From contig NZ_LBIQ01000018.1 of NCBI RefSeq assembly GCF_001280515.1, positions 82,740-146,739 of the forward strand: a stretch of DNA of 64,000 nucleotides, in the 5' to 3' direction. Numbering within the stretch: the stretch's first letter is position 1; every line of letters starts with the position of its first letter. This DNA is from Mangrovimonas sp. ST2L15 (GTDB taxonomy: Bacteria > Bacteroidota > Bacteroidia > Flavobacteriales > Flavobacteriaceae). A program made the translations under genes and the position numbers. The notes beneath the pieces are model-generated. The model saw nothing but the letters and a program-made list of their open reading frames with translations. It had not been told where the DNA came from and ran no database searches. Below, one piece after another: positions 32,826 to 41,760 of this stretch.

Positions 32826-33530
32826 CTAATTCCCACTTTCTTTTTTAGCATCTTCCACCATTTTTTCATTTGGTAAAATTGCTAGATTCACACGTCTGTT
32901 TTTAGATCTTCCCTCAGAAGTTCCATTGTCATACATGGGCTGGGTTTCACCAAACCAGTTAGTGGTAAATCTTGAACTACTTAAACCTTGACTTACAAAA
33001 TAATCGCGAACAGAGTTAGCACGATTTTTAGACAAAGTCATGTTATAAGAGGCATCACCAGTGCTATCTGTGTGTCCTACTACAAGTACATTAGTATCTG
33101 GATACTCTTTCAATACATTAGATAACTTATCAAGAGTCACTTGAGAAGCAGAGTTAATATTATATTTATTGGTATCAAAATAAACACCACTATTTTCATC
33201 AAATGTTACTACAATTCCATTATCCACTCTTTCTACTTGAGCCCCTGGTATTTCCTCTTCAATTCTTTGGGCTTGTTTGTCCATTTTATTACCAATAAGA
33301 ACTCCTGCTCCACCTCCAATGACACCACCAATAACAGCCCCTAGTTCACCGTTACCTCCTTTACCGGCATTGTTACCAATTATAGCACCAATAATGGCAC
33401 CACTAGCAGCACCTATGGCAGCACCTTTTTGCTTATTATTTGCGTTTTGAACAGATTCACAATTGGTCATGGTAAACATTACCGAAACGGCTATTACCAT
33501 TGTTGTTATTTGTTTTAAATAAGTTTTCAT
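32826..33530 (-). CDS. Glycine-zipper OmpA-family lipoprotein
   Basis: 234 residues with a lipoprotein signal ending TMTNC. A glycine-zipper membrane segment (about 37-80, GAAIGAASGAIIGAIIG and GGVIGGGAGVLIG) precedes an OmpA peptidoglycan-binding domain (about 115-225: VLVVGHTDSTGDASYN, LSKNRANSVRDYF, GRSKNRRVNLAI). Such proteins span or contact the outer membrane and bind peptidoglycan (YiaD type). The start overlaps the stop of the lipocalin-like gene by one base, so the two are a coupled pair. Confidence 0.9.
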   Translation of the reverse strand: MKTYLKQITTMVIAVSVMFTMTNCESVQNANNKQKGAAIGAASGAIIGAIIGNNAGKGGNGELGAVIGGVIGGGAGVLIGNKMDKQAQRIEEEIPGAQVERVDNGIVVTFDENSGVYFDTNKYNINSASQVTLDKLSNVLKEYPDTNVLVVGHTDSTGDASYNMTLSKNRANSVRDYFVSQGLSSSRFTTNWFGETQPMYDNGTSEGRSKNRRVNLAILPNEKMVEDAKKESGN

Positions 33531-34012
33531 TAGTCGCTTGTTTTAGTAAAGTTCATAAATATTGTAAAAGGTTTTCCATCATCCAATGTCACGGTTTGTT
33601 GCCATTGCATATTTGATTCAGACAATTGAGCTAACTTAAGTCTAAATCCTTGATTGGTTTCAGATTTATGTTTTGCATTGGTAGGCTTTAACATAAAATC
33701 ATACAAACCTGTATCCTTATCAATAGTTTGAATACTAAAGACAAAGTTGCGTACAGATGAGTCACAATCCATACCGCTTAACGTATAATTCCCCGTATTG
33801 TTATTAGGGATAAAACGCCATGTACTACCTTCAAAACATGCTTGTTCGGCATCATTTAAAAGGTTGACATTAAATTCTCCTGATTCGCTATAGGTAATGG
33901 AATTTAAACTCCAGTATCCTTTCATGACTTTTTTGGAAACTCCTGCTGTTTTGGTAGAACCGCAAGAGAAAATGGTAGCCACAACCATGAATAATAGAAG
34001 TGATTTTTTCAT
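33530..34012 (-). CDS. Lipocalin-like lipoprotein
   Basis: 160 residues with a lipobox (IFSC, Cys17). The rest is a small beta-barrel with the lipocalin-family start KGYWSLNSITYSESG and strands ending KPFTIFMNFTKTSD. Flavobacterial genomes often carry it directly before a glycine-zipper OmpA gene, as here (one-base overlap with 32826-33530). A ligand-binding or envelope-stress role is likely; the ligand is unknown. Confidence 0.75.
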   Translation of the reverse strand: MKKSLLLFMVVATIFSCGSTKTAGVSKKVMKGYWSLNSITYSESGEFNVNLLNDAEQACFEGSTWRFIPNNNTGNYTLSGMDCDSSVRNFVFSIQTIDKDTGLYDFMLKPTNAKHKSETNQGFRLKLAQLSESNMQWQQTVTLDDGKPFTIFMNFTKTSD

Positions 34013-34092
34013 AGTGTTAATGGTTATTAATTATTGATTAATCTACCCTAAATTTACGAATTATACTACATTCAAAGATGTTAAGCTCTTCC

Positions 34093-34117
34093 AAAAAATT
34101 CTTAAACCTTGTTAAGA
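34093..34117 (-). terminator. Weak terminator of the thioesterase gene
   Basis: TCTTAA/TTAAGA 6-bp stem (34100-34105, 34112-34117) followed on the minus strand by six T. It overlaps the gene's stop codon. Confidence 0.4.
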
Positions 34118-34498
34118 CAATCGGTTTTTCACAAACTCTACTTCAGTCTTTCCATGTGGTTTCGGTTTGCCATCATTACCTAAATTTACCATAACAATAT
34201 TGTCAACCGTTAAAATAGTTTCTCTAGTCATTTTATTTCTGGCTTCACATCTTAAACTTAAAGAGGATTTTCCAAATTTAATGACCTCGATTCCAAGTTC
34301 TATAATATCTCCTTGTCTGGCAGAACTCATAAAATTGATTTCAGACATATATTTGGTAACTACCCTAGAATTTTCTAACTGAATTATTGTATACAAAGCT
34401 ACTTCTTCATCAATCCAAGCTAGTAGTTGCCCCCCAAACAGGGTTTCATTGGGATTAAGGTCTTCTGGTTTCACCCATTTTCTGGTGTGGAATCTCAT
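34112..34498 (-). CDS. Acyl-CoA thioesterase, hotdog fold (YciA/BFIT type)
   Basis: 128 residues. The single hotdog domain has the family pattern LNPNETLFGGQLLAWIDEEVALYT, with the catalytic Asp in WIDE, and strands INFMSSARQGDIIELGIEVIKFG. It hydrolyses acyl-CoA thioesters in the cytoplasm; chain-length preference is not visible. It lies 2 bases after the DUF72 gene and is probably cotranscribed with it. Confidence 0.87.
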   Translation of the reverse strand: MRFHTRKWVKPEDLNPNETLFGGQLLAWIDEEVALYTIIQLENSRVVTKYMSEINFMSSARQGDIIELGIEVIKFGKSSLSLRCEARNKMTRETILTVDNIVMVNLGNDGKPKPHGKTEVEFVKNRLS

Positions 34499-34500
34499 AA

Positions 34501-35388
34501 TTATAATAATTTTTGTTGATCTGAATCATTTGGAATTTTTAAATTGGCATTCAACTCATGATTCAACTTTTTAATAAAATAAGTGGACAATAAAGGAGAT
34601 TCTTTTTCAATATTTTGATGAACAAAGAAATCAATTTCCTTAATGCCTTGTTCTTTCCATTCTTTTAAGCGTGCAATCCAATCATCAAGACGACTATAGT
34701 CACTCGGGTGGTTAGCACCAACATATCTAATGAATGCCTTGGGATTTGTTAATCGCATATGCATTAAATCCCTCCTACCTGCAGTATCTACGATGATATT
34801 TGTTACATCATTTTTCTCCAACAAATCATAAACTTGATTGGCAACAGCTTCATCATTATACCAATCGGTATGTCTAAATTCCACGGCAAGGGGAATTTCT
34901 TTAGGCCATGATTCTACAAAACCAATTACCCTATCAAAATCCTTAGGTGAAAAGTTATTGTGCATTTGTAAAAAGACCGTTCCTAGTTTTTCCTTGAGTT
35001 GTATAGCACTGTATAAATAATCATTAACCACAGTCTTTACCTCATTTAACCGTTTCCAATGACTTATTTCCTGATTAATTTTAGGAAAGAACCTAAATTG
35101 GTCTGGGACTTTTTCATACCAAGTCGTAAACTGCTCAGGAGAAAAAATTCTATAAAAAGTAGCATTCAGCTCAATGGAATTGAACTGACGCGAATAATAA
35201 GACAGCTCATCCTTGGTGCCTCTGGGATAAAATCCCTTTAAATCTGCCCTATTCCATTTGGCGCAGCCCACATAATATTCCGGTTCATTGTCATCCTTGA
35301 CCAAATTAAGCACTCTGCTCGTATCTATATGATCTGGAGGTAATGTAAAGTCAATGTTTTCTGGGTTATCTACACTTCCAAATTTCAT
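34501..35388 (-). CDS. DUF72 (YecE-like) TIM-barrel protein
   Basis: 295 residues from the ATG at 35388 (MKFGSVDNPENIDF); a frame to 35472 adds an unlikely leader. Family features: YYVGCAKWNRADLKGFYP, FNSIELNATFYRIF, RFFPKINQEISHWKRL, GTVFLQMHNNFSP, LAVEFRHTDWY and VDTAGRRDLMHMRLT. DUF72 proteins adopt a TIM barrel of unknown activity. It is upstream of the thioesterase gene with a 2-base gap. Confidence 0.85.
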   Translation of the reverse strand: MKFGSVDNPENIDFTLPPDHIDTSRVLNLVKDDNEPEYYVGCAKWNRADLKGFYPRGTKDELSYYSRQFNSIELNATFYRIFSPEQFTTWYEKVPDQFRFFPKINQEISHWKRLNEVKTVVNDYLYSAIQLKEKLGTVFLQMHNNFSPKDFDRVIGFVESWPKEIPLAVEFRHTDWYNDEAVANQVYDLLEKNDVTNIIVDTAGRRDLMHMRLTNPKAFIRYVGANHPSDYSRLDDWIARLKEWKEQGIKEIDFFVHQNIEKESPLLSTYFIKKLNHELNANLKIPNDSDQQKLL

Positions 35389-35531
35389 ATAAAATCTTTT
35401 ATTCAAAGGTACTTCATAATAATGGCTTTCAAAATGTAAACTCCCAAATGTTGATAAAAATGTTAACATCAAAATATTAGCCCAACATAATCACCTAACA
35501 ATATGATTAAATTTAATCAAAACTTACAGCC

Positions 35532-35936
35532 ATGAGAAACCGAAGTACTGACTTACTACAGTGTCGTCCTCAAATTCCTTCAGCCGTATTTACTGAAACC
35601 ATGAGCAGCGACGAACGATTTCAAAATGCCACTTTAAGACCCATTATTAAACTTCAAAATGACCTTTTTGTTGAAGTTTTTAAAAATTATGTCCACAAGC
35701 ACAAAAATGTATTTTATAGTTTAACAGTGCCAAAACAAATGGAGTATATAGAAAATGCCATTCAGAAGGACATTAAGTTTAGAAACTCTTTAAAAGGTAT
35801 GGTCATTGGTCATTTCACCGTTGAAGAATATCAATTTTACATTACTAATTCCTCTGCTTTAAATAAAAGGATGATGAATATTGTCAAGGATCGCTTAATA
35901 GATAACCTACAGATTTTACAGCCACTCTGTGCCTAA
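35532..35936 (+). CDS. Conserved Bacteroidetes protein of unknown function
   Basis: 134 residues, cytoplasmic, without signal or membrane segments. It looks helical and contains the segments RPQIPSAVFTETMSSDERFQNATLRPIIKLQNDLF and KDIKFRNSLKGMVIGHFTVEEY. Similar flavobacterial proteins are sometimes labelled glyoxalase, but no glyoxalase metal-binding pattern is visible, so I leave it unassigned. It lies 3 bases before the Gre-fold gene, suggesting an operon. Confidence 0.7.
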   Translation: MRNRSTDLLQCRPQIPSAVFTETMSSDERFQNATLRPIIKLQNDLFVEVFKNYVHKHKNVFYSLTVPKQMEYIENAIQKDIKFRNSLKGMVIGHFTVEEYQFYITNSSALNKRMMNIVKDRLIDNLQILQPLCA

Positions 35937-35939
35937 TTA

Positions 35940-36386
35940 ATGAATACAAAATTTGAGTTGCTACAGGTTTGTATAGACCATGTACAAAAGCGTATTGAAA
36001 GTTATAAAAGCGAAATAGCTCTAATCAAAGAATCCATTGAATCCAATGATAAAAGTTCTGATGAGGAAGATGACTCTGGAAACAGTAAGCTTTTTGAAGA
36101 TTTAGAGAAAAATTCTCAATATTTAAATGATGCCCAAAAAACAATGGGCATTATTAAAAGTATCAACCCAAATATTAGGCATGAAACATGTGTACTGGGA
36201 AGCTTAATAAAAACGCAAGAAAACTCTTTTTTTATATCTGCTAGTATCGGAAAGATTGACCTTGATTTAGGCTCCTATTATGCCATTTCTTTACAATCGC
36301 CTATTGGGCAATTGATGAAAAATAAAAAAGCTGGAGATCATATAGAATTTAATGGTAAAACTTTTTCAATTTTAGATATTAAATAA
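35940..36386 (+). CDS. GreA/GreB-like fold protein
   Basis: 148 residues with the Gre layout: an N-terminal coiled-coil hairpin (about 1-75, acidic tip ESNDKSSDEEDDSG) and a C-terminal FKBP-like domain ending YAISLQSPIGQLMKNKKAGDHIEFNGKTFSILDI, the typical Gre C-terminal motif. The acidic tip could act like that of GreA at RNA polymerase's active site, but the protein is diverged and may be a Gre paralogue rather than the main cleavage factor. It overlaps the converging DUF2461 gene by 8 bases. Confidence 0.78.
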   Translation: MNTKFELLQVCIDHVQKRIESYKSEIALIKESIESNDKSSDEEDDSGNSKLFEDLEKNSQYLNDAQKTMGIIKSINPNIRHETCVLGSLIKTQENSFFISASIGKIDLDLGSYYAISLQSPIGQLMKNKKAGDHIEFNGKTFSILDIK

Positions 36387-37056
36387 TGGATTCACCATTT
36401 AAATTGGTGGTCAAGACATCACTCATATAATCAAAGTAAGGTCTAATCAATTGAAATGATTTGTCTACATCATCCAGGAAATTTTCTGAAAGAACCTCTT
36501 TATCTGTATATTTTTTGATGAAAATATATTGTTTTTTCCTAATGAGATCTATGTTGGGATGGTCTTTTTCAAAATCTCTTGGAGCTGTTTTTAATTCGTC
36601 TCCTTGTAAGTCACCCCAAACCGATTTGAATTTAGGGTCTGCCATTAAATCCCTCATTTCTGAAGCATCCATTTCAAACTCTCTTCTAATCCTATTCAAA
36701 TCATCTTTATTAGGTTCCCAGAATCCCGTTGCAATAAAGGATTCATTATTTGGAGATAGATGTAAATAATACCCACCTCTTAACTCAGGTTTTTTTCTAT
36801 GAAAAGAACCTCCAAAATGGGTTTTATAGGGTTCTTTATTTTTTGAAAATCTAACATCCCTATAAATTCTAAAAATTTTAAGATTATCTACATCGTCATG
36901 CATTTTCAATTTCGACAATAAAACCTCATAAAATGCCTTAACCTCTTTTTGCACCAGTTGAAATTCCTTTTTATGGTCATTAAACCAATCACGATTATTG
37001 TTATTCTTTAACTGGTTCAAGAAAGTAAATACATCTGAAGATAATTGTGTCGCCAT
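36379..37056 (-). CDS. DUF2461-domain protein
   Basis: 225 residues, cytoplasmic. It matches DUF2461 along its whole length: DVFTFLNQLKNNNNRDWFNDHKKEF at the N-terminus, IFRIYRDVRFSKNKEPYKTHFGG in the middle and RGGYYLHLSPNNESFIATGFWEP after it. The function is unknown. It is monocistronic, with its 3' end overlapping the Gre-like gene on the other strand. Confidence 0.85.
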   Translation of the reverse strand: MATQLSSDVFTFLNQLKNNNNRDWFNDHKKEFQLVQKEVKAFYEVLLSKLKMHDDVDNLKIFRIYRDVRFSKNKEPYKTHFGGSFHRKKPELRGGYYLHLSPNNESFIATGFWEPNKDDLNRIRREFEMDASEMRDLMADPKFKSVWGDLQGDELKTAPRDFEKDHPNIDLIRKKQYIFIKKYTDKEVLSENFLDDVDKSFQLIRPYFDYMSDVLTTNLNGESII

Positions 37057-37081
37057 TCATTTTTAATTTAATTAAAAGTAC

Positions 37082-37112
37082 AAAAAAAAAGTCCCAAATG
37101 AATGGGACTTTT
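37082..37112 (-). terminator. Terminator after the secreted-protein gene at 37137
   Basis: AAAAGTCCCA/TGGGACTTTT stem (37087-37096, 37103-37112) with an A-run on the left, giving a T-tract for leftward transcripts. Confidence 0.8.
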
Positions 37113-37136
37113 CTTGATGGTTATTTATTAAAGGAA

Positions 37137-37694
37137 TTATTGGATGTCTTTAACAGCAACAAATTCCTGTTTGACTAATTTATTTTTGTTTTCATCGAAG
37201 TATTCTACGGTAAAGTTACCTTGACTGTTAAAATAGCCAATTCCTGAATACTTATCAGATCTAAAAAAGTAATGGTTTTTGGTGCTTGACTGAATCGCGT
37301 TACCAAAATTTACATCACTATCATTTTTAACAGCGACCACCTTGAAACCAGTATCACATCTGTCAAAGTCATACATAGTACCATCGCAAACATATTGTGC
37401 AGTTTGCAACTTAGAATCATAAAAGACATCATGATCGCTATCAACTTCCACAGTTTTGGTTACTTTTTTCGGTGAAGCTACAATGGATTGATTGACCTTA
37501 TTCTTGTCATCTTCATCCAATTTGATTTCCTGCTCCTCTTTGGTCGTTACTTTGATCTTTTTTTCAGTAACTTCTCTACCATTATCAATTTTAATGGTTT
37601 TTACGGTTGTTTCCTCAGAAACATTTTTTGGCTTTTCTTGAGCCAACAGAACTCCTGAAAATAGGAAACAAGCAGTATATATTATCGATTTCAT
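37137..37694 (-). CDS. Secreted protein of unknown function
   Basis: About 185 residues from the ATG at 37694 (MKSIIYTACFLFSGVLLAQ, a signal peptide). A Lys/Glu/Thr-rich stretch follows (VKTIKIDNGREVTEKKIKVTTKEEQEIKLDED), then a domain with two Cys (QYVCDGTMYDFDRCDTG) and a strand-rich C-terminus. I do not recognise the family. It is the last of three small leftward genes that share a leader motif (TTAACC[TC]TAAAA) 9-12 bases before the start. Confidence 0.65.
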   Translation of the reverse strand: MKSIIYTACFLFSGVLLAQEKPKNVSEETTVKTIKIDNGREVTEKKIKVTTKEEQEIKLDEDDKNKVNQSIVASPKKVTKTVEVDSDHDVFYDSKLQTAQYVCDGTMYDFDRCDTGFKVVAVKNDSDVNFGNAIQSSTKNHYFFRSDKYSGIGYFNSQGNFTVEYFDENKNKLVKQEFVAVKDIQ

Positions 37695-37746
37695 TTTAAG
37701 AATTTTAAGGTTAAACAATTAGAAGAATTAAGTTGCGTGCTGTTTA

Positions 37747-37911
37747 TTAATCTACAGCATCTTCAACTTCATCGGCTGCATCCTCCAATCCATCACCTAC
37801 ATCATCAGCAGCTTCTTCAATTTTATCTCCAGCATCCTTTTCTTCTCTACAACCTACAAAGGCAGTAGATACGGTAAACATCAGCATTAACATATAAATT
37901 AAACGTTTCAT
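37747..37911 (-). CDS. 54-residue acidic lipoprotein
   Basis: Start at the ATG at 37911 (MKRLIYMLMLMFTVSTAFVGC), a lipoprotein signal with a lipobox at FVGC. The mature part is almost only Glu, Asp, Ala and Lys in a heptad-like repeat (EEAADDVGDGLEDAADEV), probably one helix. Small acidic entericidin-like lipoproteins occur in stress regulons; similarity is of composition only. It sits between the DUF1328 gene and the secreted-protein gene, with the same leader motif. Confidence 0.7.
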   Translation of the reverse strand: MKRLIYMLMLMFTVSTAFVGCREEKDAGDKIEEAADDVGDGLEDAADEVEDAVD

Positions 37912-37975
37912 AATTTTTAAGGTTTTAGGGTTAATTAAAATATTGTTTGAATAAGTTTTTAAGAATGAGATATGA

Positions 37976-38137
37976 TTATCTTTTAACCAAACCTCTAACA
38001 AGTGATATAACTAGTAGAACTAGAAATACAAAGAAAATAATTTTGGCAATCCCGGCAGCTGCTCCCGCAACGCCTCCAAATCCTAAGATTGCAGCAATAA
38101 CAGCAATAACTAATAAAGCAATAGTCCAACGTAACAT
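37976..38137 (-). CDS. DUF1328 (YtjA-like) small membrane protein
   Basis: 53 residues from the ATG at 38137 ([25 protein letters not shown]). Two hydrophobic helices with the glycine-rich family motif [28 protein letters not shown] identify DUF1328. These inner-membrane proteins are induced by osmotic and envelope stress in other bacteria; the mechanism is unknown. It is the first of three small leftward genes with a common leader motif. Confidence 0.85.
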   Translation of the reverse strand: MLRWTIALLVIAVIAAILGFGGVAGAAAGIAKIIFFVFLVLLVISLVRGLVKR

Positions 38138-38312
38138 AATAAATTGTTTTAAGGTTAATAATAATGAATCGTAAAAAAGATTCTTATTCAAGATACGTTG
38201 CTAATGAGTGACTTATACTCTACATTAACAGTATTTAACTTACATTTTTTTTCTTTAACAAAAATTATGTTAAGATTTAATCTGTTGTTCTTAAAAGTTT
38301 TAAGAAGGAGGT

Positions 38313-39095
38313 TTATTGGAATTCGATCTTATTTAAAATCAAACCTGAAGCTGGTGCAATGTAATTACTTATAGAAAATTCAGATGTGTCTAAACTACAC
38401 TCAATATCTTCCAAGCTAAGTTCATTTTTTCCCAATCTAATAAGGGCACCCATCATTAATCTAATTTGATTTCTGCCAAATCCTTGCCCAACCACACGAA
38501 GCATATAGGACTTCTCTGGAAAAAAATTGGCTGTATACAAATCATTTTCAACAAGTTCGCAGGTATCGATCGTTCTATCATACAACCCCTGATCTGTGGC
38601 TCGATAGCAATAATTCTTGAAGTTATGCTGTCCTTCAAACAACTTGGCTCCGATCTTCATTATATCGATATTCAACTCGTCCAAAATAGTTGTTAGGATT
38701 GGAGCGCAAAATGGATGGCATTTTTGCCCATGAGTAAACAAATAGACATATTCCTTTAATTTAGAATTTTGGATGATGTTAAAACTTTCATCTACTTCCT
38801 GGATATTTAAAGCCCTTATATCTTGAGGTAAATTGTAATTAAACCAATTTAAAAATTGATCCAAATCATCGATGGGTTCATAAACGAAAAGTTCAAAAGC
38901 AGTTTCATTAGCTGACACCATAGCATCCGTTCTACCAGCCACCAAAGTTTTAAATGTTTTCCCCTCCAACACATATTTAAAGGTTCTATCTATCATTAAA
39001 TGAAGGGTTTTTAGGTTGGGTTGTTTTTGCCATCCATGGAATCTGTATCCTAAATATTGACATTTAATGAGGTAATAGAAACGCTTTTGAAACAC
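38313..39095 (-). CDS. truA: tRNA pseudouridine synthase A
   Basis: 260 residues of the TruA fold. It makes pseudouridine at positions 38-40 of tRNA anticodon stems. The catalytic Asp is in VAGRTDAMVSA, and LGYRFHGWQKQPNLKT, EGQHNFKNYC and MLRVVGQGFGRNQIRLMMGALI are family segments. The start is GTG at 39095: no ATG lies in frame before KRFYYLI, which matches TruA N-termini. The gene is single. It is more divergent than typical TruA, so a TruA-like paralogue is possible. Confidence 0.85.
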   Translation of the reverse strand: MFQKRFYYLIKCQYLGYRFHGWQKQPNLKTLHLMIDRTFKYVLEGKTFKTLVAGRTDAMVSANETAFELFVYEPIDDLDQFLNWFNYNLPQDIRALNIQEVDESFNIIQNSKLKEYVYLFTHGQKCHPFCAPILTTILDELNIDIMKIGAKLFEGQHNFKNYCYRATDQGLYDRTIDTCELVENDLYTANFFPEKSYMLRVVGQGFGRNQIRLMMGALIRLGKNELSLEDIECSLDTSEFSISNYIAPASGLILNKIEFQ

Positions 39096-39195
39096 TTATT
39101 TTTTGATTTAATCGATTAAAAAGTTATCTGTTTTTCTAAGTAAAATTATTTTTATAACTTCATTCTAATCTGCTAATCTAACTATTAAAAATACA

Positions 39196-39633
39196 ATGAC
39201 AGACAATTTAACAATCAAACCACCAAAATGGTATTGGGCCGTAAGTATCATTGCCTTCATTTGGAATCTAATGGGAGTTATTGCCTATTTGGGGCAAGTA
39301 TACATGACCGAAGAAGATTTAAGAGCTCTACCTGAAGCTGAAAGAAGTCTTTATATAGATGTTCCAGCTTGGGTAACGGGCGCCTTTGCTTTAGCCGTAT
39401 TTGGTGGTGCATTTGGTTGTCTTGGACTTATTCTAAAGAAGCAATGGTCTAAACCACTATTAATTTTATCATTAATAGCCGTTATCGCTCAAATGTCTTA
39501 CAATCTCTTTATGAGCAGAGCCAGTGAGGTTTATGGACCTGGAGGAATGATTATGCCGATTATGGTAATTATTTTGAGTGCTCTTTTGGTTTGGTTTGCT
39601 TACTATGCTACTAAAAACCACTGGATTTCCTAA
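39196..39633 (+). CDS. Four-helix membrane protein, conserved hypothetical
   Basis: 145 residues with four hydrophobic segments at about 13-33, 56-80, 86-104 and 114-138. The KPPKWYWAVSIIAFIWNLMGVIAYLGQVYM start and an acidic loop (TEEDLRALPEAERSLY) are recognisable in many flavobacterial proteins that databases label 'sugar transporter' without evidence. Function unknown. It is monocistronic and shares a terminator with the his operon. Confidence 0.7.
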   Translation: MTDNLTIKPPKWYWAVSIIAFIWNLMGVIAYLGQVYMTEEDLRALPEAERSLYIDVPAWVTGAFALAVFGGAFGCLGLILKKQWSKPLLILSLIAVIAQMSYNLFMSRASEVYGPGGMIMPIMVIILSALLVWFAYYATKNHWIS

Positions 39634-39652
39634 AACAATCATATAACTTCTT

Positions 39653-39687
39653 AAAAAAGGCATTAGTTGTTTCTAATGCCTTTTTTT
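39653..39687. terminator. Bidirectional terminator at the end of the his operon
   Basis: A 14-bp stem AAAAAAGGCATTAG/CTAATGCCTTTTTT (39653-39666, 39673-39686) with a 6-base loop; T-tracts on both strands. It overlaps the hisIE stop codon. Confidence 0.88.
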
Positions 39688-40269
39688 AAGTATATCAACA
39701 ACATCTACTAAACTAAATCCTTTAGCTTTAAGAAGCATGAGATAGTGAAAAAGTAAATCGGCACTTTCGTTTAAAAATAAATCGTCGTTGTCATCTTTAG
39801 CTTCAATAACCATTTCTACAGCCTCCTCTCCTACTTTTTGTGCTATTTTATTCATGCCCTTTGAAAAAAGGGATGCCACATAAGATTCTTTGGGACCAAA
39901 ATTTTTCACTCGATCATCAATAACCTCCTCCAAATCACTTAAAAATCCAAAATATGGTGTGTTTTCCTCAGCCCAACAAGTATCTGTCCCCTTGTGGCAG
40001 GTAGGCCCCGAAGGTTTTGCTTGAATCAAAATTGCATCTTGATCACAATCTATTTTGACATCTTGCATTAAAAGAACATTTCCACTTTCTTCTCCTTTGG
40101 TCCAAAGTCTTTGTTTCGATCTACTATAAAAGGTTACTAATTTGGTGCTCATGGTTTTTTGATACGAATCTTCATTCATGTATCCGAGCATCAGTACTTT
40201 CTTGGTTTCCGCATCCTGAATGATTGCCGGCACCAAACCATTTTCATTTTTACTAAAATCGATAGTCAT
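39673..40269 (-). CDS. hisIE: Bifunctional phosphoribosyl-AMP cyclohydrolase / phosphoribosyl-ATP pyrophosphatase
   Basis: 198 residues joining the HisI domain (about 1-105) and the HisE domain (about 110-198). The HisI part has VLMLGYMNEDSYQKT and the zinc/magnesium region KIDCDQDAILIQ plus the C-x-G-T-D-T-C segment CHKGTDTC. The HisE part has KGMNKIAQKVGEEAVEMVIEAK, a MazG-like metal site. It catalyses steps 2 and 3 of histidine synthesis. As the last gene of the operon its ATG overlaps the hisF stop by one base. Confidence 0.95.
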   Translation of the reverse strand: MTIDFSKNENGLVPAIIQDAETKKVLMLGYMNEDSYQKTMSTKLVTFYSRSKQRLWTKGEESGNVLLMQDVKIDCDQDAILIQAKPSGPTCHKGTDTCWAEENTPYFGFLSDLEEVIDDRVKNFGPKESYVASLFSKGMNKIAQKVGEEAVEMVIEAKDDNDDLFLNESADLLFHYLMLLKAKGFSLVDVVDILKKRH

Positions 40270-41024
40270 TACAAACGTACTTCTATATTATTTCTCTTAA
40301 TTTCTTTTTTCAAATCTATTATTTCAATTTCCCCAAAATGAAATACACTAGCAGCCAAAGCTGCATCAGCTTTTCCTTTATCAAATGCATCAACAAAATG
40401 TTGCGTGGTTCCCGCACCACCTGAAGCGATAATGGGAATATTGACATATTGGGATAACTTTGCCAAAGCTTCATTTGCAAAGCCATTCTTGGTTCCATCA
40501 TGATTCATAGAAGTAAATAAAATTTCACCTGCACCTCGTTCCTCAACCTCTTTAGCCCAAGAAAACAAACCAATTTCTGTTGGAATACTGCCTCCAGCTA
40601 AATGCACTTTCCATTCACCATTAATTTCTTTAGCATCGATAGCCACAACGACACATTGATTTCCAAATTTGGCTGAAAGTTCGTTGATTAAATCGGGTCT
40701 TTTAACAGCTGCTGAATTTACAGAAACCTTATCTGCTCCGTTTTTTAATAAAATATCCACATCTTCTACTGAGGATATACCACCTCCAACAGTGAAAGGA
40801 ATATTAACTTGTTCGGCTACTTTAAGAACCATCTCTCTGGTTGTTTTCCTGCCTTCCAAAGTTGCTGAAATATCCAAAAACACCAATTCATCCGCGCCTT
40901 TATCGGCGTATTTCTTTGCCAACTTTACAGGATCACCAGCATCTCTTAAATTCACAAAATTAACCCCCTTAACCGTTCTTCCATTTTTTATATCCAAGCA
41001 CGGTATTATTCGTTTTGTAAGCAT
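40269..41024 (-). CDS. hisF: Imidazole glycerol phosphate synthase, cyclase subunit
   Basis: 251 residues, a (beta/alpha)8 barrel: [19 protein letters not shown] at the N-terminus with catalytic Asp11, [19 protein letters not shown] (second catalytic Asp) and the C-terminal phosphate loop IASGGAGT. With HisH it forms imidazole glycerol phosphate and AICAR. It overlaps hisA by one base and hisIE by one base, in the standard order. Confidence 0.96.
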   Translation of the reverse strand: MLTKRIIPCLDIKNGRTVKGVNFVNLRDAGDPVKLAKKYADKGADELVFLDISATLEGRKTTREMVLKVAEQVNIPFTVGGGISSVEDVDILLKNGADKVSVNSAAVKRPDLINELSAKFGNQCVVVAIDAKEINGEWKVHLAGGSIPTEIGLFSWAKEVEERGAGEILFTSMNHDGTKNGFANEALAKLSQYVNIPIIASGGAGTTQHFVDAFDKGKADAALAASVFHFGEIEIIDLKKEIKRNNIEVRL

Positions 41025-41758
41025 TAAATCAACTTTTCTAGATCTCTTAATGAAATTTTGTTCTCATATAATGCCTTCCCTATGATGACACCTTCACATC
41101 CTAGCTCCTTTAGTTTAACAACATCATCTAAATTTGACACCCCACCAGAGGCAATCAACTTGACTGATTGATCTGAGCTGGAATTGGAGCATTCATGGAT
41201 AATTTTGGAATACAGCTCATTGGATGGTCCTTCAAGCATTCCATCTTTTGAAATATCGGTACAAATGACATACTGCACGCCTTTTTTTTGATAGGCTTTG
41301 ATAAAGGTGATTAAATCCAAATCACTTTGTTCTTGCCACCCATTTACAGCAATCTTCTCATCTTTTGCATCGGCACCAAGAATTATTTTTTTACCTCCAT
41401 ATTTATTCAGCCACTTTTCAAAAACCTTAGGATTTTTAACCGCAATACTACCTCCTGTGACTTGTTTAGCTCCCGAATTAAAGGCGATATATAAATCTTC
41501 ATCTGACTTCAATCCACCTCCAAAATCGATCTTTAAAGACGTTTTGGTAGCAATTTGCTCCAATACTTTATAGTTGACAATTTCATGAGCTTTCGCCCCG
41601 TCCAAATCAACTAAATGCAAATATTCAATGCCTGCATTTTCAAACTGTTTGGCCACTTCCAGCGGATTTTCATTATATACTTTTTTGGTGTCAAAATCGC
41701 CTCTTGTGAGTCTGACACACTTGCCGTCGATAATATCTATTGCTGGTATAATTCGCAT
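41024..41758 (-). CDS. hisA: Phosphoribosylformimino-AICAR phosphate isomerase
   Basis: 244 residues, a barrel homologous to His[23 protein letters not shown] with the catalytic Asp8, [25 protein letters not shown] (second Asp) and [13 protein letters not shown]. It opens the ribose ring of ProFAR in step 4. The start lies 2 bases after the hisH stop and its stop overlaps the hisF ATG. Confidence 0.96.
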   Translation of the reverse strand: MRIIPAIDIIDGKCVRLTRGDFDTKKVYNENPLEVAKQFENAGIEYLHLVDLDGAKAHEIVNYKVLEQIATKTSLKIDFGGGLKSDEDLYIAFNSGAKQVTGGSIAVKNPKVFEKWLNKYGGKKIILGADAKDEKIAVNGWQEQSDLDLITFIKAYQKKGVQYVICTDISKDGMLEGPSNELYSKIIHECSNSSSDQSVKLIASGGVSNLDDVVKLKELGCEGVIIGKALYENKISLRDLEKLI

Positions 41759-41760
41759 TT

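Larger units (their letters stand above)
37703..38158 (-). promoter_or_regulatory. Leader motif TTAACC[TC]TAAAA repeated before three small genes
   Basis: On the minus strand TTAACCTTAAAA occurs at 37703-37714 and 38147-38158, and TTAACCCTAAAA at 37923-37934. These lie 9, 10 and 12 bases before the starts at 37694, 38137 and 37911. The shared spacing suggests a translation-control or leader element. Confidence 0.5.

Noticed and set aside
40669..41085. 138-codon plus-strand frame opposite hisF/hisA
   Set aside because: Antisense to two conserved barrels; it spans the stop/start overlap and has no features of its own.
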